Notes: generated from the sequence alone by a model not told the origin. A DNA stretch of 64,000 nt from Desulfocarbo indianensis (GCA_001184205.1 LBMP01000001.1:415365-479364), one strand, 5' to 3'; counted from the stretch's first letter, positions 53,804-63,198 are shown. Program-made: numbers and translations.

Positions 53804-54262
53804 ATGCTGGAGCCCGGCCACAAGCTGCCCCCCCTGAACCTGCCCGACCAGGAAGGCGTCAAACGTAAACTGTCCGACCTGACCGGTCCCCAGGGCCTGG
53901 TGCTGTTCGTCTATTCCAAGGACAACACCAGCGGCTGCAGCGCCGAGGCCGCCGAATTCCAGGAGCTTTTGGATAAATTCCGCCAAAAGGGCTTCGCCGT
54001 GGCCGGCTTGAGCAAGGACGGCGCGGCCAGCCACGCCAAGTTCGCGGCCAAGCTGGGCTTGACCTACCCCCTGCTGGCTGACGAGGGCCGGAAATCGCTC
54101 GCCGCCCTGGGGGCGTGGGGAGAGAAAAAGCTCTACGGCAAGGTCGGCATGGGGGCCATCAGGTCCACTTTCGTCAGCGACGCCAAGGGCAGGCTTATCA
54201 AGGTCTATCCCAAGGTAAAGGCCAAGGGCCACGCCGCCAGGCTGCTGGAGGACCTGGGCTAG
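53804..54262 (+). CDS. Peroxiredoxin, 1-Cys BCP-like
   Basis: A 152-residue protein of the BCP (thioredoxin-dependent peroxidase) group. The active-site motif VYSKDNTSGCSAEAAEF has the peroxidatic Cys45, but the second Cys of E. coli BCP (position 50) is Ala, so it must use another resolving thiol. The usual Pro before Cys (TPGC) is Ser here. A short FVSDAKGRLIKVYPKVKAK end. Detoxifies peroxides in the cytoplasm. Confidence 0.85.
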   Translation: MLEPGHKLPPLNLPDQEGVKRKLSDLTGPQGLVLFVYSKDNTSGCSAEAAEFQELLDKFRQKGFAVAGLSKDGAASHAKFAAKLGLTYPLLADEGRKSLAALGAWGEKKLYGKVGMGAIRSTFVSDAKGRLIKVYPKVKAKGHAARLLEDLG

Positions 54263-54349
54263 GTTTCCGAGGGCGGGCGCCATGACCTGGCCGCTCCCGG
54301 CTCGCCCGGCGCGGGGAAAAGGCCCGGCCTTGCCAGCGCCCGCCCCGGC

Positions 54350-56953
54350 CTAACGGCGTTTGGCCCGGCCGGCCGCCTGATCCAAGATTTCCCGCATGGC
54401 CTGGGCCAGCTCGTGCAAGAACAGGGGCTTCATCAATATTTTTTTGACGCCCAGGTCATGGGCCTTGTTCTGCTGGTCCGCCTTGAATTGGCCGGAGATC
54501 AGCATAATCGGTATCTCGGGCCTCACGGCCAGGATTTCCTTGGCAAAATCCAGGCCGTTCTTCTGGGGCATGGCCAGATCGCTGAGCACCAGGTCGAACT
54601 TGCGGGGTTCCCCGGCAAAGGCCGCCAAGGCCTCCACCGGCGAATCAAAGGCATGGCATTCATAGCCCAGCGTTTCCAGCCATTGGCCGACGATATCCAA
54701 AAGGTCTTTTTCGTCGTCCACCAGCAAAACGCTCTCATCTCCCCGGGGCGTGTCCTTGGACGCCTCGAGGGCCTGGGCCTGGCCTTCCTGGCTGGTGCAG
54801 GGCAGCAGAATGTTGAAGGTGGTGCCCACTCCCATCTCGCTGTACAGGGAAATGAATCCCTTATATTTGGCGACGATGCCATGCACCACCGCCAGGCCCA
54901 GGCCCGTGCCCTGGGCGGCCCCCTTGGTGGTGAAAAAAGGATCGAATATGCGGTCTCTCACCTCGGGCGGGATGCCGGTGCCGGTATCGGAAACCTGGAT
55001 TTGCAGATACCCGCCGGGCTGCAACCCCGGATAGAGCCTGGCGTTGCTCTGGTCGATGACGGCGTGGCCGATTTTCAGCCTGAGGGTTCCCCCCCCTTCC
55101 TGCATGGCCTGCCCGGCGTTGGCCCCCAAATTCATCAGCATCTGGTGAATGTGGGTGGGGTCGGCCATCACGGCGCAGTGAGGCTGCAACTCCGCTTCGA
55201 TCTTCACCTCGGGCGGCAAGGTGGCTTGCAGGAGCTTGGCCACCTCCTTGGCCACGTGGCTTACGTCCACCAGCTTTGACTCTTCCTCGGAAGCGCGGCT
55301 GAAGGTAAGTATCTGCTTGATCAGGCTTTTGGCCCTTTCGCAGGCCTCCAACACCTTTTTCAGGCTGCCCGCGGCGGGAGAGCCCGGCTGCGACTTGAGC
55401 AGGGCCAGCTCGGTATAGCCGGAGATGGCGCCCAGGATATTATTGAAATCATGGGCGATACCCCCGGCCAGCGTGCCCAGGGCCTCCAGCTTCTGGGCCT
55501 GTTGCAGGTGGGCTTCCAGCCTCTTTTTTTCCTTTTCCGCCTGCTTGCGTTCGCTGATGTCGCGGGCCGAGGCCAGCACGGCCTTGACCTCGCCGTTTTT
55601 GTCGAATTCCGGGAAAAGCAGCCAATCCATCCAATAGCCCAGGGGCACCTTCAATTCGATGCGATGGGGTATCTTGCCGTCGAAAACCTTTTGAATGGCT
55701 TGCTCCCATTGCGCGCAGAGCTCCGGGGGGAAGCCCAGTTGCCTATGGGTCTTGCCGATGTATTGCCAATGGGGGATGCCGCTGATTCTCTCCGAGGAGG
55801 GGTTTATATACAAATGCCGGTATTGGCGATCGAACCTCATTATGTTGTCCAGGGAGTTCTCGGCCAGGGTGCGGAACATGGCCTCGCTTTCGCTCAGCGC
55901 CTTTTCGGCCATCTTCAACTTGGATATGTCCGTGAGGCAGACCACGGTGCCCCTGGGCCGGCCCTCGCTGTCGCTGAATCCCGCGGCGCTGAAATTCACC
56001 TCCAGCCTGTCGCCGTCCTTTTTGAACCTCACCGTCTCGTAGCTGGCCATCCTGGTCTGGCCGCTGCGCAGTTTGACGATGACGTCATGGGTCTCCTCGG
56101 CGAATTCAGGCGGCACGTAATCGACCCTTTGGCCGAGGACTTCCTCGGGCCGCCAGCCGAAATAGCGGGAAAAGGCCGGATTGACGTAAATCACCCGGTC
56201 TTCGATGTCATACACCACGATGGGATTGGGCGAGGCCTGCAACACGGCCTGGTATTCCTCGGAGGTTTCGCGCAGGGCCTTTTCAGCCCTTATGCGTTCC
56301 TGGTCGGTGCGATATTGCCGCCTGGCGATATACAGGGCGATCAACAGGGCGCAAAGCACCACCAGCGATCCCCAGTAAAACAAATCCTTGGTGAGCTGGT
56401 TCAACTCGGCCTTGACGTCGCCCAGGTAAACCCCGGTGCCCACCACCCAGCCCCACGGCTCGAAATATTTTACATATGACAATTTTTCTTCGACGCGCTC
56501 GGGATGGTCTTGCCATTGCCAATAGTAATTGACAAAGGCCTCGCCCTGGGTGAGCGCCTGCCCCACCATTTCGGCGAAGAGCTTCTTGCCCTTGATATCC
56601 GTCACTTCCCTGAGATCCCGCCCCAGAAAGTCCGGGCGGTAGGGGTGCACCAGCATGCGCGCGTTTTTGTCCAACACCCAGAAATAATCCTTTTGCTCCT
56701 TGCCGTAGCGCAGCTCCAGGATTCTCTGCTCGGCCCGGGCCTGGGCTTCCGCCAGGCTCAGCTTCCCGCTCTGGGCCTGTTTGGCATAGGTATGCATGAA
56801 GCTCAAAACCACCTGGACGGTATACTTGATGGTGTCCCGTTTTTCCTTGAGCAGGGCCCGTTCGGTGGTGGGAAGGATGAACAAGAAAACCACGGCGCCG
56901 AACATGGCCACCGCAAGCAGGCTGGGTATCAGCGCGCTCCAGAATCTGAGCAT
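54350..56953 (-). CDS. Hybrid sensor histidine kinase with Cache and two PAS domains
   Basis: An 867-residue sensor. ATG 56953 is chosen; the longer frame to 57046 lacks a ribosome site. Membrane helix at 8-28, periplasmic single Cache domain (about 35-165, DYFWVLDKNARMLVHPYRPD), second membrane helix (about 185-205), PAS 1 (about 225-340, VVYDIEDRVIYVNPAFSRYF), PAS 2 (about 350-470), HisKA with GIAHDFNNILGAISGY near 501, HATPase (DTGTGIPPEVRDRIFDPFF), and a C-terminal receiver domain (DLVLSDLAMPQKNGLDF) from about 745. The receiver makes it a hybrid. Ligand unknown. Confidence 0.93.
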   Translation of the reverse strand: MLRFWSALIPSLLAVAMFGAVVFLFILPTTERALLKEKRDTIKYTVQVVLSFMHTYAKQAQSGKLSLAEAQARAEQRILELRYGKEQKDYFWVLDKNARMLVHPYRPDFLGRDLREVTDIKGKKLFAEMVGQALTQGEAFVNYYWQWQDHPERVEEKLSYVKYFEPWGWVVGTGVYLGDVKAELNQLTKDLFYWGSLVVLCALLIALYIARRQYRTDQERIRAEKALRETSEEYQAVLQASPNPIVVYDIEDRVIYVNPAFSRYFGWRPEEVLGQRVDYVPPEFAEETHDVIVKLRSGQTRMASYETVRFKKDGDRLEVNFSAAGFSDSEGRPRGTVVCLTDISKLKMAEKALSESEAMFRTLAENSLDNIMRFDRQYRHLYINPSSERISGIPHWQYIGKTHRQLGFPPELCAQWEQAIQKVFDGKIPHRIELKVPLGYWMDWLLFPEFDKNGEVKAVLASARDISERKQAEKEKKRLEAHLQQAQKLEALGTLAGGIAHDFNNILGAISGYTELALLKSQPGSPAAGSLKKVLEACERAKSLIKQILTFSRASEEESKLVDVSHVAKEVAKLLQATLPPEVKIEAELQPHCAVMADPTHIHQMLMNLGANAGQAMQEGGGTLRLKIGHAVIDQSNARLYPGLQPGGYLQIQVSDTGTGIPPEVRDRIFDPFFTTKGAAQGTGLGLAVVHGIVAKYKGFISLYSEMGVGTTFNILLPCTSQEGQAQALEASKDTPRGDESVLLVDDEKDLLDIVGQWLETLGYECHAFDSPVEALAAFAGEPRKFDLVLSDLAMPQKNGLDFAKEILAVRPEIPIMLISGQFKADQQNKAHDLGVKKILMKPLFLHELAQAMREILDQAAGRAKRR

Positions 56954-57170
56954 TCCTGACTCCGTCAAGGCGTTATTATATTCAGGGGCGGGCTCGATAA
57001 ATCCTGAAAGACGACGTCCGGGGCCGCGGGGCGGGGAAGAAGTCAAGGGGCAGGCAACGGCTTCTCCAGCCTAAGCAATAGATCCGGAACCATGACAGGT
57101 GGCGACCCTCTTCTCGCGATTACCTCTCTTCCCCTTTGCCGATCATTCGCTCTATTCAGCATACAATAAT

Positions 57171-57192
57171 AAGCCCCGCAGGGCCCGGGCTT
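57171..57192 (-). terminator. Hairpin downstream of the 83-residue gene
   Basis: AAGCCC/GGGCTT arms around GC; minus-strand tail ATTATTGT, plus-strand tail TTTTGACTTTG. Could serve either direction. Confidence 0.4.
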
Positions 57193-57205
57193 TTGACTTT
57201 GTCAA

Positions 57206-57457
57206 TTATCTGCGCTGCGGGGTCGCTCCCGCAAGCTCGTAACCCGGCAACACGCCTCTTTGGCCAAACTGGCGGTCAGTCTCGCCGTCGCCGGCGAGGC
57301 CGATGGAATAGGCAGGGGAGGCTTCCACGATTTCGCGGGCCTCATCCTCGCTCGCCTCGTATCCCCAAAGATAGGGAAACTCGCTGAACAGCCGGTCGCT
57401 GAAGACGCTTCCGCCGCCGCTTGCGCCATATCCGCTGGTTCTTGCCTCGCGTTCCAT
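57206..57457 (-). CDS. Small acidic protein of unknown function
   Basis: An 83-residue protein. The ATG at 57457 lies five bases after AAAGGAGG, much stronger than for the alternative frame to 57805. Sequence is Gly/Ser-rich at the start (TSGYGASGGGSVFS), then acidic (WGYEASEDEAREIVEASPAY). No family recognised. Upstream there is a nested dyad (57477-57523). Confidence 0.6.
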   Translation of the reverse strand: MEREARTSGYGASGGGSVFSDRLFSEFPYLWGYEASEDEAREIVEASPAYSIGLAGDGETDRQFGQRGVLPGYELAGATPQRR

Positions 57458-57476
57458 GACGCCCTCCTTTCGAGAG

Positions 57477-57523
57477 AGCCTGTCAAAATCATAGCATAAT
57501 ACTATGTTTATATTAAACAGGCT
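57477..57523. promoter_or_regulatory. Nested dyad upstream of the 83-residue gene
   Basis: AGCCTGT (57477-57483) pairs with ACAGGCT (57517-57523), and an inner CATAG/CTATG dyad lies between, in an AT-rich segment with a TATGAT -10-like box on the minus strand. Probably a promoter with an operator. Confidence 0.45.
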
Positions 57524-57597
57524 CCGGCCGCTCTCAAGGCCCCAGAGGGGTGAAAAGAAGAACTCATGGGAATGCGCGGCGCTTGCCGGGCCGAGGC

Positions 57598-58110
57598 TCA
57601 AATCCAGCTGACGCCCCTGGCCCTCAGCCAGGGCAGCAGCGCGGTTTCCAGGTCCAGGCAGGCCAAAAGCTCGCGCCCCACCTGCTGGCGCAAGGCCAAA
57701 AGCTCGGCGTCGTTCAGGCGCGCCTGGATGTCCGGACAGAAGAAGTTCAGGCAGATCGAATCCTTGGCCAGCAGCTTGCACCCCGTGGGGCTGTTGAACC
57801 AGCAATCGTCGACCAATTCGGGCCGATCCGGCACCTGAACCCCCAAAAGCAGGTTGATGAGCAAAAGCCGCAGATCATACCAGCCCTGGGCCCCGTCAAA
57901 GCAGCAGGGTCCTTTTTCCCGGTCGCAACAGGCCGCGCAATCGGCGGCCACGTCCATCTCCCCGAACAGCCGGTTGGTGGCCTCGATTTGCCGCCTGAAC
58001 CTGGCCAAAAGACCGGCCAGTTCGGGGCGGGCCAATATCTGGCCGCCCAGCTCGGCGAATACCCGCTTTGCCTGGGCGATATCCCGGCTTACGTCGCGCT
58101 TGCCTGCCAT
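57598..58110 (-). CDS. Cysteine-rich protein, possible metal-binding, unknown function
   Basis: A 170-residue protein from ATG 58110 (GGAGGG upstream). The cysteine pattern CAACCDREKGPCCFDGAQ and CWFNSPTGCKLLAKDSICLN, then FFCPD, contains at least nine Cys in the central half, like a YkgJ-type cluster but without its spacing. Helical ends. No membrane segment or signal. An Fe-S or zinc protein is likely, function unknown. Confidence 0.65.
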   Translation of the reverse strand: MAGKRDVSRDIAQAKRVFAELGGQILARPELAGLLARFRRQIEATNRLFGEMDVAADCAACCDREKGPCCFDGAQGWYDLRLLLINLLLGVQVPDRPELVDDCWFNSPTGCKLLAKDSICLNFFCPDIQARLNDAELLALRQQVGRELLACLDLETALLPWLRARGVSWI

Positions 58111-58345
58111 GGGCCCTCCATGCTGCTGACATTCCAGGCCCTGGTTGCGCCGGGGTCGAGGATTGCGAAAAGGAGTTTTATTATACTACCGGCGCAGCGG
58201 GCCGCCAATCGTTGGCCTACAATCAATGGGGCTTTATTTCTTTCCCTGGTCCCCCCCTATTCGCGCCGTGTTATAAATAGGCGAGACGCGGCCTTGCCAA
58301 GGCCGGCGCCTGGGTAAATGCAATTGAATAGCGGGAGGTTGTGCC

Positions 58346-59236
58346 ATGTCGCCCAAAGCGGCTTCAGCCTGGTTTTTCCTGATCGTCTTGCTGGCTCCGC
58401 CTTTAGCGGCCCTGGCCGGGGCGGATGATTTGCAATATCCCCAGAGCAGGGAGCTAAAGGCCCTGGTGGATGACGCGGCGGCCCTGATCAGCCAGAAAGG
58501 CGAGGCCGCCTTTGCCGAGTTCCGCCAAAAGGGCTCCCGCTGGTTTCAGGGCGAGCGCTATTTGTTCGTGGACGCCCTGGACGGGGTGGAGGTGTGCAAC
58601 TCCGCCTTTCCCGAGTTGGAAGGGCGCAATCTCTTGCACCTCAAGGACGCCTGGGGCAAGCCGGTGATCGCGGGCAACATCGCCGCGGCCACCAGAAACC
58701 CCGCCCGGCCCTACGGCTGGGTGCACGCCCTGTGGCCCAAACCCGGCCAGAGGGAGCCCACCTGGAAGACCTCCTACGTGCGTCTGGCCGTGGCGCTCTC
58801 GGGCAAGAAATACGTGGTGGGCAGCGGCCTCTACGACCTGAAAACCGAACCGGCCATGGTCAAGGAAAAGGTGGAGCAGGCCGCGGCGCTGATCCGGGAA
58901 AAGGGCAAGGCCGCCTTCGCCGCGCTGCGCGACCGGGCCGGCCAGTTCATCTTCCGCGACACCTATGTCTGGGTTTCCAGCGTAAAGGGCGTGGAACTGG
59001 TCAATCCCGCCTTCCCCAATCTGGAGGGGCGCAATCTTTGGGATTTGCAGGACGCAAAGGGCCGCTACACCCTGCGTCTGGAAGCGGAGCTGGTCAAGAG
59101 CCAGGGCCAGGGCTGGATCAAGGGGCAATGGGCCAAGCCCGGCCAGGCAAAGCTCTCCGACACCCTGGCCTATGTGAAGGGCGTTAAGGTGGACGGCGAA
59201 CTGCTGATGGTGGGCTGCTCCATCTATCTGGATTAA
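58346..59236 (+). CDS. Exported tandem Cache-domain protein
   Basis: A 296-residue protein with a signal peptide (FFLIVLLAPPLAALAGADD). Two copies of a single Cache domain follow (about 35-155 and 170-296); each carries the same blocks: QGERYLFVDALDGVEV versus FRDTYVWVSSVKGVEL, AFPELEGRNLLHL versus AFPNLEGRNLWDL, KYVVGSGLYD versus ELLMVGCSIYLD. The tandem repeat arose by duplication. Without kinase or MCP output it is a stand-alone periplasmic ligand-binding protein. ATG follows GGGAGGTTGTGCC. Confidence 0.85.
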   Translation: MSPKAASAWFFLIVLLAPPLAALAGADDLQYPQSRELKALVDDAAALISQKGEAAFAEFRQKGSRWFQGERYLFVDALDGVEVCNSAFPELEGRNLLHLKDAWGKPVIAGNIAAATRNPARPYGWVHALWPKPGQREPTWKTSYVRLAVALSGKKYVVGSGLYDLKTEPAMVKEKVEQAAALIREKGKAAFAALRDRAGQFIFRDTYVWVSSVKGVELVNPAFPNLEGRNLWDLQDAKGRYTLRLEAELVKSQGQGWIKGQWAKPGQAKLSDTLAYVKGVKVDGELLMVGCSIYLD

Positions 59237-60013
59237 GCGGCGCTTTCCGGCGCGGGCCGGCGGGCTCCGCCACGGGGCCGCCCGCCTGGCCAAAGCGGGC
59301 GGAGGGGAAGGACGCCCTGGCCGGCATGCTGCCTCGCCGACTCCCCGAACCAAAATCCTGATTTAAACTTCGGACCGGTTTAAAGGGGCGGGTCACCTAT
59401 GGAGGAGTGGTTTAAATATACTGAGGAAGTCCGAGATGACATCTAAAACTACATTGGCATACTATTTTAGTTGGTTATGGAGGGGCCCCTGTACTCGGAG
59501 GCGCTGATGGGGGAGTTGCGTGGTTAGCAGTCAATCGAGTGAATCATACATCGGATCATCAAGGCTGTGTCTCGTTTCTCTTACCATGGCCGCCGCTGAT
59601 GGGTACATGTGGCCTCGTTGGTTCAGCCCGCACATCTCTACGGGGCAGGGCTGGGCGTGAGCTGAAGCTGAAGCTGAAGCTGAAACTGAAACTGAAACTG
59701 AAACTGAAACTGAAACTGAAACTGAAACTGAAACTGAAACCAAGATATCCTTGACCAGGAGGATTAAACCAAATTATTATATACTTAAATTGAGGATGAG
59801 TGGTGAATATCTGCAGTCTATATCTTAGAACAGTCTTCATTATGTAAAATATATTTGCGGCCTTAGGCTACATATTAAGCGCATGCATTTACGTAATTGT
59901 TGAGGATGCGATGGCCTAATAAAAGAGGAGACTCGGCCTTGGCAGTGACGTTTTTATTAACGTTTTGATTATTTACATCTTTTGGGGATGCTGACTAGGG
60001 AAGGAAATGTGTA
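59237..60013. other. Gene-free region with microsatellite, left part of an AT-rich island
   Basis: No gene is supported in these 777 bases; a frame through 59539-59754 is only the hexamer repeat. From about 59400 the base composition drops sharply relative to the flank, marking the start of a low-GC island that runs to 61100. Confidence 0.5.
59661..59738. repeat. Hexanucleotide microsatellite, 13 units
   Basis: Four GCTGAA units (59661-59684) followed by nine ACTGAA units (59685-59738). A perfect tandem array like this is prone to slippage, so copy number may vary between strains. Confidence 0.9.
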
Positions 60014-61021
60014 ATGATAAAATTATTGTTTAATATTTTAATCACCTTTTTATTGTCTGTCATTTTATTTAGCGCTTCCCAAGCCAAGGATTGTCAACCT
60101 TTAATAAGTGAAGAATTGGATAAATTAGATTTAACTAAATTCCAAAAAAATAAAATCTGCGAAAAGATGCGCGCAATTGCCGATTTTGTGGCACCTTATA
60201 GCTCTCGCAAAACTCCATTAAACTTTTTTTTTAAAAATAAGCAGTCGTTAATTAACTTCAGCTCAATAGCAGTTTTCGCCCCAGGGCTGAGACAACCTAA
60301 AAAACCTTCATTTAAGAATGTAGACATCAAAATAGTGTGGTTCCCTTGGCCAGATGCTAAGCCAGCTTTAGAGAAAGACGTTATAGATGGCGTTGCTCAG
60401 ATCCCTGATTTATATCGCCCTAAATCAAAAGACTTGCTAAATCATTTAGCAAACAATTTTGCAGACTCCATTGTTTTAACATGGAATTTTAATATAACCG
60501 ATTTACGCCCCGAGCCTTCTAGAATCGCCGGTTTTGACATTCACAACTTCCGCTTGGGAATGACGATGAAAGAGGCTAAAGAAATAATTGAAAGCCTTTC
60601 AATAGAAAAAAAGACTGAATCGACTCTCGCCACTTATTATTACGCTTATCATGATGATGTAAAGGTTTACTTTCACAGGAATAGCAAAAGAATATTTAAG
60701 ATAATTTATGAAAAAGTAATTTATAGTGATAAAAGGCCATCTTTTTTGGATATAATGAGCAAAGCGAAAGCAAAGTATGGTGAATCGGATAGTGGAATAT
60801 ATCATAATAATATTACGCGAGTTGAATTTGCCTTATGGGGAGATAGAAAAAAATCGTATATGGAATGTGAATTAAGTTTTAAAAATTTTGGACAATATCT
60901 AATTACAATGATGCTTGTTGACACACCGATGGAAAACGACAATAGGCTTTCTTGGCAACAAGACGTTAGAGATTTAAAGAGGCTAATCCATGAGAAGCAG
61001 GTTGGCGATATCAAATTTTAG
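60014..61021 (+). CDS. Exported AT-rich protein of unknown function
   Basis: A 335-residue protein with a signal peptide (FNILITFLLSVILFSASQAK). AT-rich codon use unlike the genome, indicating transfer. The body is Lys/Ile-rich (DIHNFRLGMTMKEAKEIIES, YYYAYHDDVKVYFHRNSKRI, YGESDSGIYHNNITRVEFAL). AAGGAAATG precedes the ATG by seven bases. No family recognised. Confidence 0.7.
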   Translation: MIKLLFNILITFLLSVILFSASQAKDCQPLISEELDKLDLTKFQKNKICEKMRAIADFVAPYSSRKTPLNFFFKNKQSLINFSSIAVFAPGLRQPKKPSFKNVDIKIVWFPWPDAKPALEKDVIDGVAQIPDLYRPKSKDLLNHLANNFADSIVLTWNFNITDLRPEPSRIAGFDIHNFRLGMTMKEAKEIIESLSIEKKTESTLATYYYAYHDDVKVYFHRNSKRIFKIIYEKVIYSDKRPSFLDIMSKAKAKYGESDSGIYHNNITRVEFALWGDRKKSYMECELSFKNFGQYLITMMLVDTPMENDNRLSWQQDVRDLKRLIHEKQVGDIKF

Positions 61022-61105
61022 TTTCTTAGCGTCTACAACTAACCTTACACCACATCCTACAGCAAGAACACTTGTCTAGTTGGTGTTCATTGTTCAGTGG
61101 TTTTG

Positions 61106-61411
61106 TTAGCGAAGCGAGGAAAAGGTAAAGGCTATCTGGGGGCCGCTCATCCGCCTGCGCCGCAGGGCTGCGATGGTGGCCACCTTCTCCATCGGTAGCC
61201 TGCATCGGCTGCGCTGAGGTCGGCTGTTACGATTCTCCAGACCGGACTTGCCTTGTTCCCTATGCCTGGCCAGCCATTTATAGACGGTGCGCCGGCTGAT
61301 CCCCAGTTGCCGAGCTACCTCCGAGACCTTCGCTCCTTCCTGACAAATTCTTCTGACCATCAACTCTCGGCTAACCACCACGGTTCGAGCATTCTTATGA
61401 TTGTTGTTCAC
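61106..61411 (-). pseudogene. Truncated IS481-type transposase, N-terminal fragment
   Basis: About 100 residues from GTG 61411: NNHKNARTVVVSREL then a helix-turn-helix (EVARQLGISRRTVYKWLARH), RSRCRLP and RRRRMSGPQIA, which are the N-terminal marks of IS481 transposases. The catalytic DDE half is missing: after about 95 residues the frame diverges (FTFSSLR) and stops. It lies directly after the kinase gene, so the insertion or its decay happened at that end. Confidence 0.75.
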
Positions 61412-61496
61412 ACGCTGCTCCCTGGCTGACACTAGTTTTTCGCAACTCAAGCCTCTAACAACTGCGGTGTGTGAACAACGTCTTTAGCAGCTACCT

Positions 61497-63137
61497 CTAG
61501 CGGGTCTCCGCCTCGGCCGGCCGCGGGCCGCCCCCCCGCCGGTTGGTTTGGGGCGCGGGCCGGGTGGGCATCTGGGGCAGCGCCTCCGGCCCGGCCTGGG
61601 CCTCGCGCAGGCGGGCCCTGGGCCGCACCGGAATCCGCACGTGAAAATGCGAGCCCTGGCCCGGCTCCGAATCCACGGTGATGGTGCCGGCGTGCTGCTG
61701 CACGGTGTCGTTGGCGATGAAAAGCCCCAGGCCGGTGCCGCTGGAGCCCTTGGAGGTGAAAAACAGGGTGAAGATCTTTTCCTTGGTGGCCTCGTCCATG
61801 CCCATGCCGTCGTCGATCACGTCGAACACCACCACGTCGTCCTCGCGGGAGACCTTGAAGGTGATCTTGTGGCGGCCGCCGTTGCGGTCGGCAAGACAGG
61901 CGTCCACCGCGTTTTCCAATATATTGAACAGCGCCGGGTTGAGCGCGTTGGGGTCCACGGCGAAGACGCCCAAGTCCGGGCCGATAATGGCCTCGAACTC
62001 CAGGCCCTGCTTCTTGGCCGCGTTCTCGCCGGTTAGCGCCACCTGGCGGGCGAAACCGGCCACCTCCACCTCCTCGGAAAGCAGATCGCGGTCCTTGGCG
62101 TAGTAGAGCACGTCCAGCACCGTGCGGCGGATGCGCCCCACCATGATCTGCACCACCTCCCAGCCCTTCATCACCCTTTCGTAATCTTTTTTCTCCAGGC
62201 CCACCCGGATGCCGTACATGCCGCCGTCCAGCGCGGTTATCAGCCCCTTGACCCCGTGGCTGATGGAGCCGATGAGCATGCCCAGGGAGGAAAGGTGGTC
62301 TTGCAGCTTGCGTATCTGGGTTATGTTGGTGGACATCTCCATGACCTGGCTGATCTCGCCGCCGCTGTCGCGGATGGGCGCGGTCCAAGTCAACACATTG
62401 TATTGCTCGCCGCGCAAGGCGGTGACCACCTGCTCGTATTGGTGGCTCTGGCCGTCGCGGAAGGTGTCGGCCACCGGGCATTCGGGGCAGCCCTCGCAGA
62501 GGCCCTTGTACACGTCGAAGCAGTAATGGCCCGCCAGGTTGCCGAAATCCTCCTTGAAGCGCCGGTTCAGGGCGGTGATGCGGAAATCCCGGTCCAGCAC
62601 CGAGATGTAGCAGGGCACCTCGTCGAAAAGCTGCTGGTATTTCTGCTGGCTGTCGTAGAGCTGGGTCTGGCAGACGGTGCCGTGGGAAAGCTCCTCGGAG
62701 AGAATATCCAATTCCGGGGCCGCGGGGTCGTCCAGGGGCTGGCCGGACAGGACCGCCAGCTTGCGTTTGGTGGAAAGCCTTTCCTGGGCCCTTTTCACGG
62801 CGACGGCCAGGCGGGAGGGGCTCAGCGGCTTCACCAGGAAATCGCTGGCCCCCTGTTCCAGGGCCTTGGCCCCCCGCTCCAGCTTGTCGGGCCGCACCAG
62901 GTAGATTATCTCGGTCCAGGGGCGGGCCGCCCGCAGCTGGGCCAAAAGGCCCAGGCCGTCGGCGGAAACCAGGGCGTTGTCCAAGATGGCCAGGGGCGGG
63001 CTCTCCCGCAGGAGCAGGCTCAGGGCCTCGCCGGGATCGGCGGCGCTCACGGGGGTGTGGGCCCAGCGGGAGACCATGGCGGCCAGGGCCCGCCTCAGCT
63101 CATCGTCTTCCACCACCAAGAGTATTTTATGGGCCAT
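61497..63137 (-). CDS. Receiver-PAS-histidine kinase protein with cysteine-rich PAS
   Basis: A 546-residue cytoplasmic protein: receiver domain (1-120, VVEDDE, phosphoacceptor Asp in AILDNALV, VKPLSPS), PAS domain (about 165-280) with CFDVYKGLCEGCPECPVADT, a compact Cys cluster, and a histidine kinase with GSISHGVKGLI near 290 and an HATPase (NILENAVDACLADRN, DDGMGMDEATKEKIFTLFFT, GTGLGLFIANDTVQ). No membrane segment. The Cys set suggests redox or metal sensing. C-terminal tail is low-complexity. The 3' end abuts the IS remnant. Confidence 0.9.
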   Translation of the reverse strand: MAHKILLVVEDDELRRALAAMVSRWAHTPVSAADPGEALSLLLRESPPLAILDNALVSADGLGLLAQLRAARPWTEIIYLVRPDKLERGAKALEQGASDFLVKPLSPSRLAVAVKRAQERLSTKRKLAVLSGQPLDDPAAPELDILSEELSHGTVCQTQLYDSQQKYQQLFDEVPCYISVLDRDFRITALNRRFKEDFGNLAGHYCFDVYKGLCEGCPECPVADTFRDGQSHQYEQVVTALRGEQYNVLTWTAPIRDSGGEISQVMEMSTNITQIRKLQDHLSSLGMLIGSISHGVKGLITALDGGMYGIRVGLEKKDYERVMKGWEVVQIMVGRIRRTVLDVLYYAKDRDLLSEEVEVAGFARQVALTGENAAKKQGLEFEAIIGPDLGVFAVDPNALNPALFNILENAVDACLADRNGGRHKITFKVSREDDVVVFDVIDDGMGMDEATKEKIFTLFFTSKGSSGTGLGLFIANDTVQQHAGTITVDSEPGQGSHFHVRIPVRPRARLREAQAGPEALPQMPTRPAPQTNRRGGGPRPAEAETR

Positions 63138-63198
63138 GCCGTGGAGCCCCTGGTTTCGCGGGTCGCCCGGCCTTGCCGGGCCGGGAGGCTATGAATCA

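Noticed and set aside
59539-59754. 71-residue frame rich in Leu-Lys
   Set aside because: It is the translated hexamer microsatellite without a ribosome site.
61497-63137. IS insertion truncating the receiver-PAS kinase
   Set aside because: The kinase ATPase domain is complete and the last residues are only a disordered tail, so functional truncation is unlikely.
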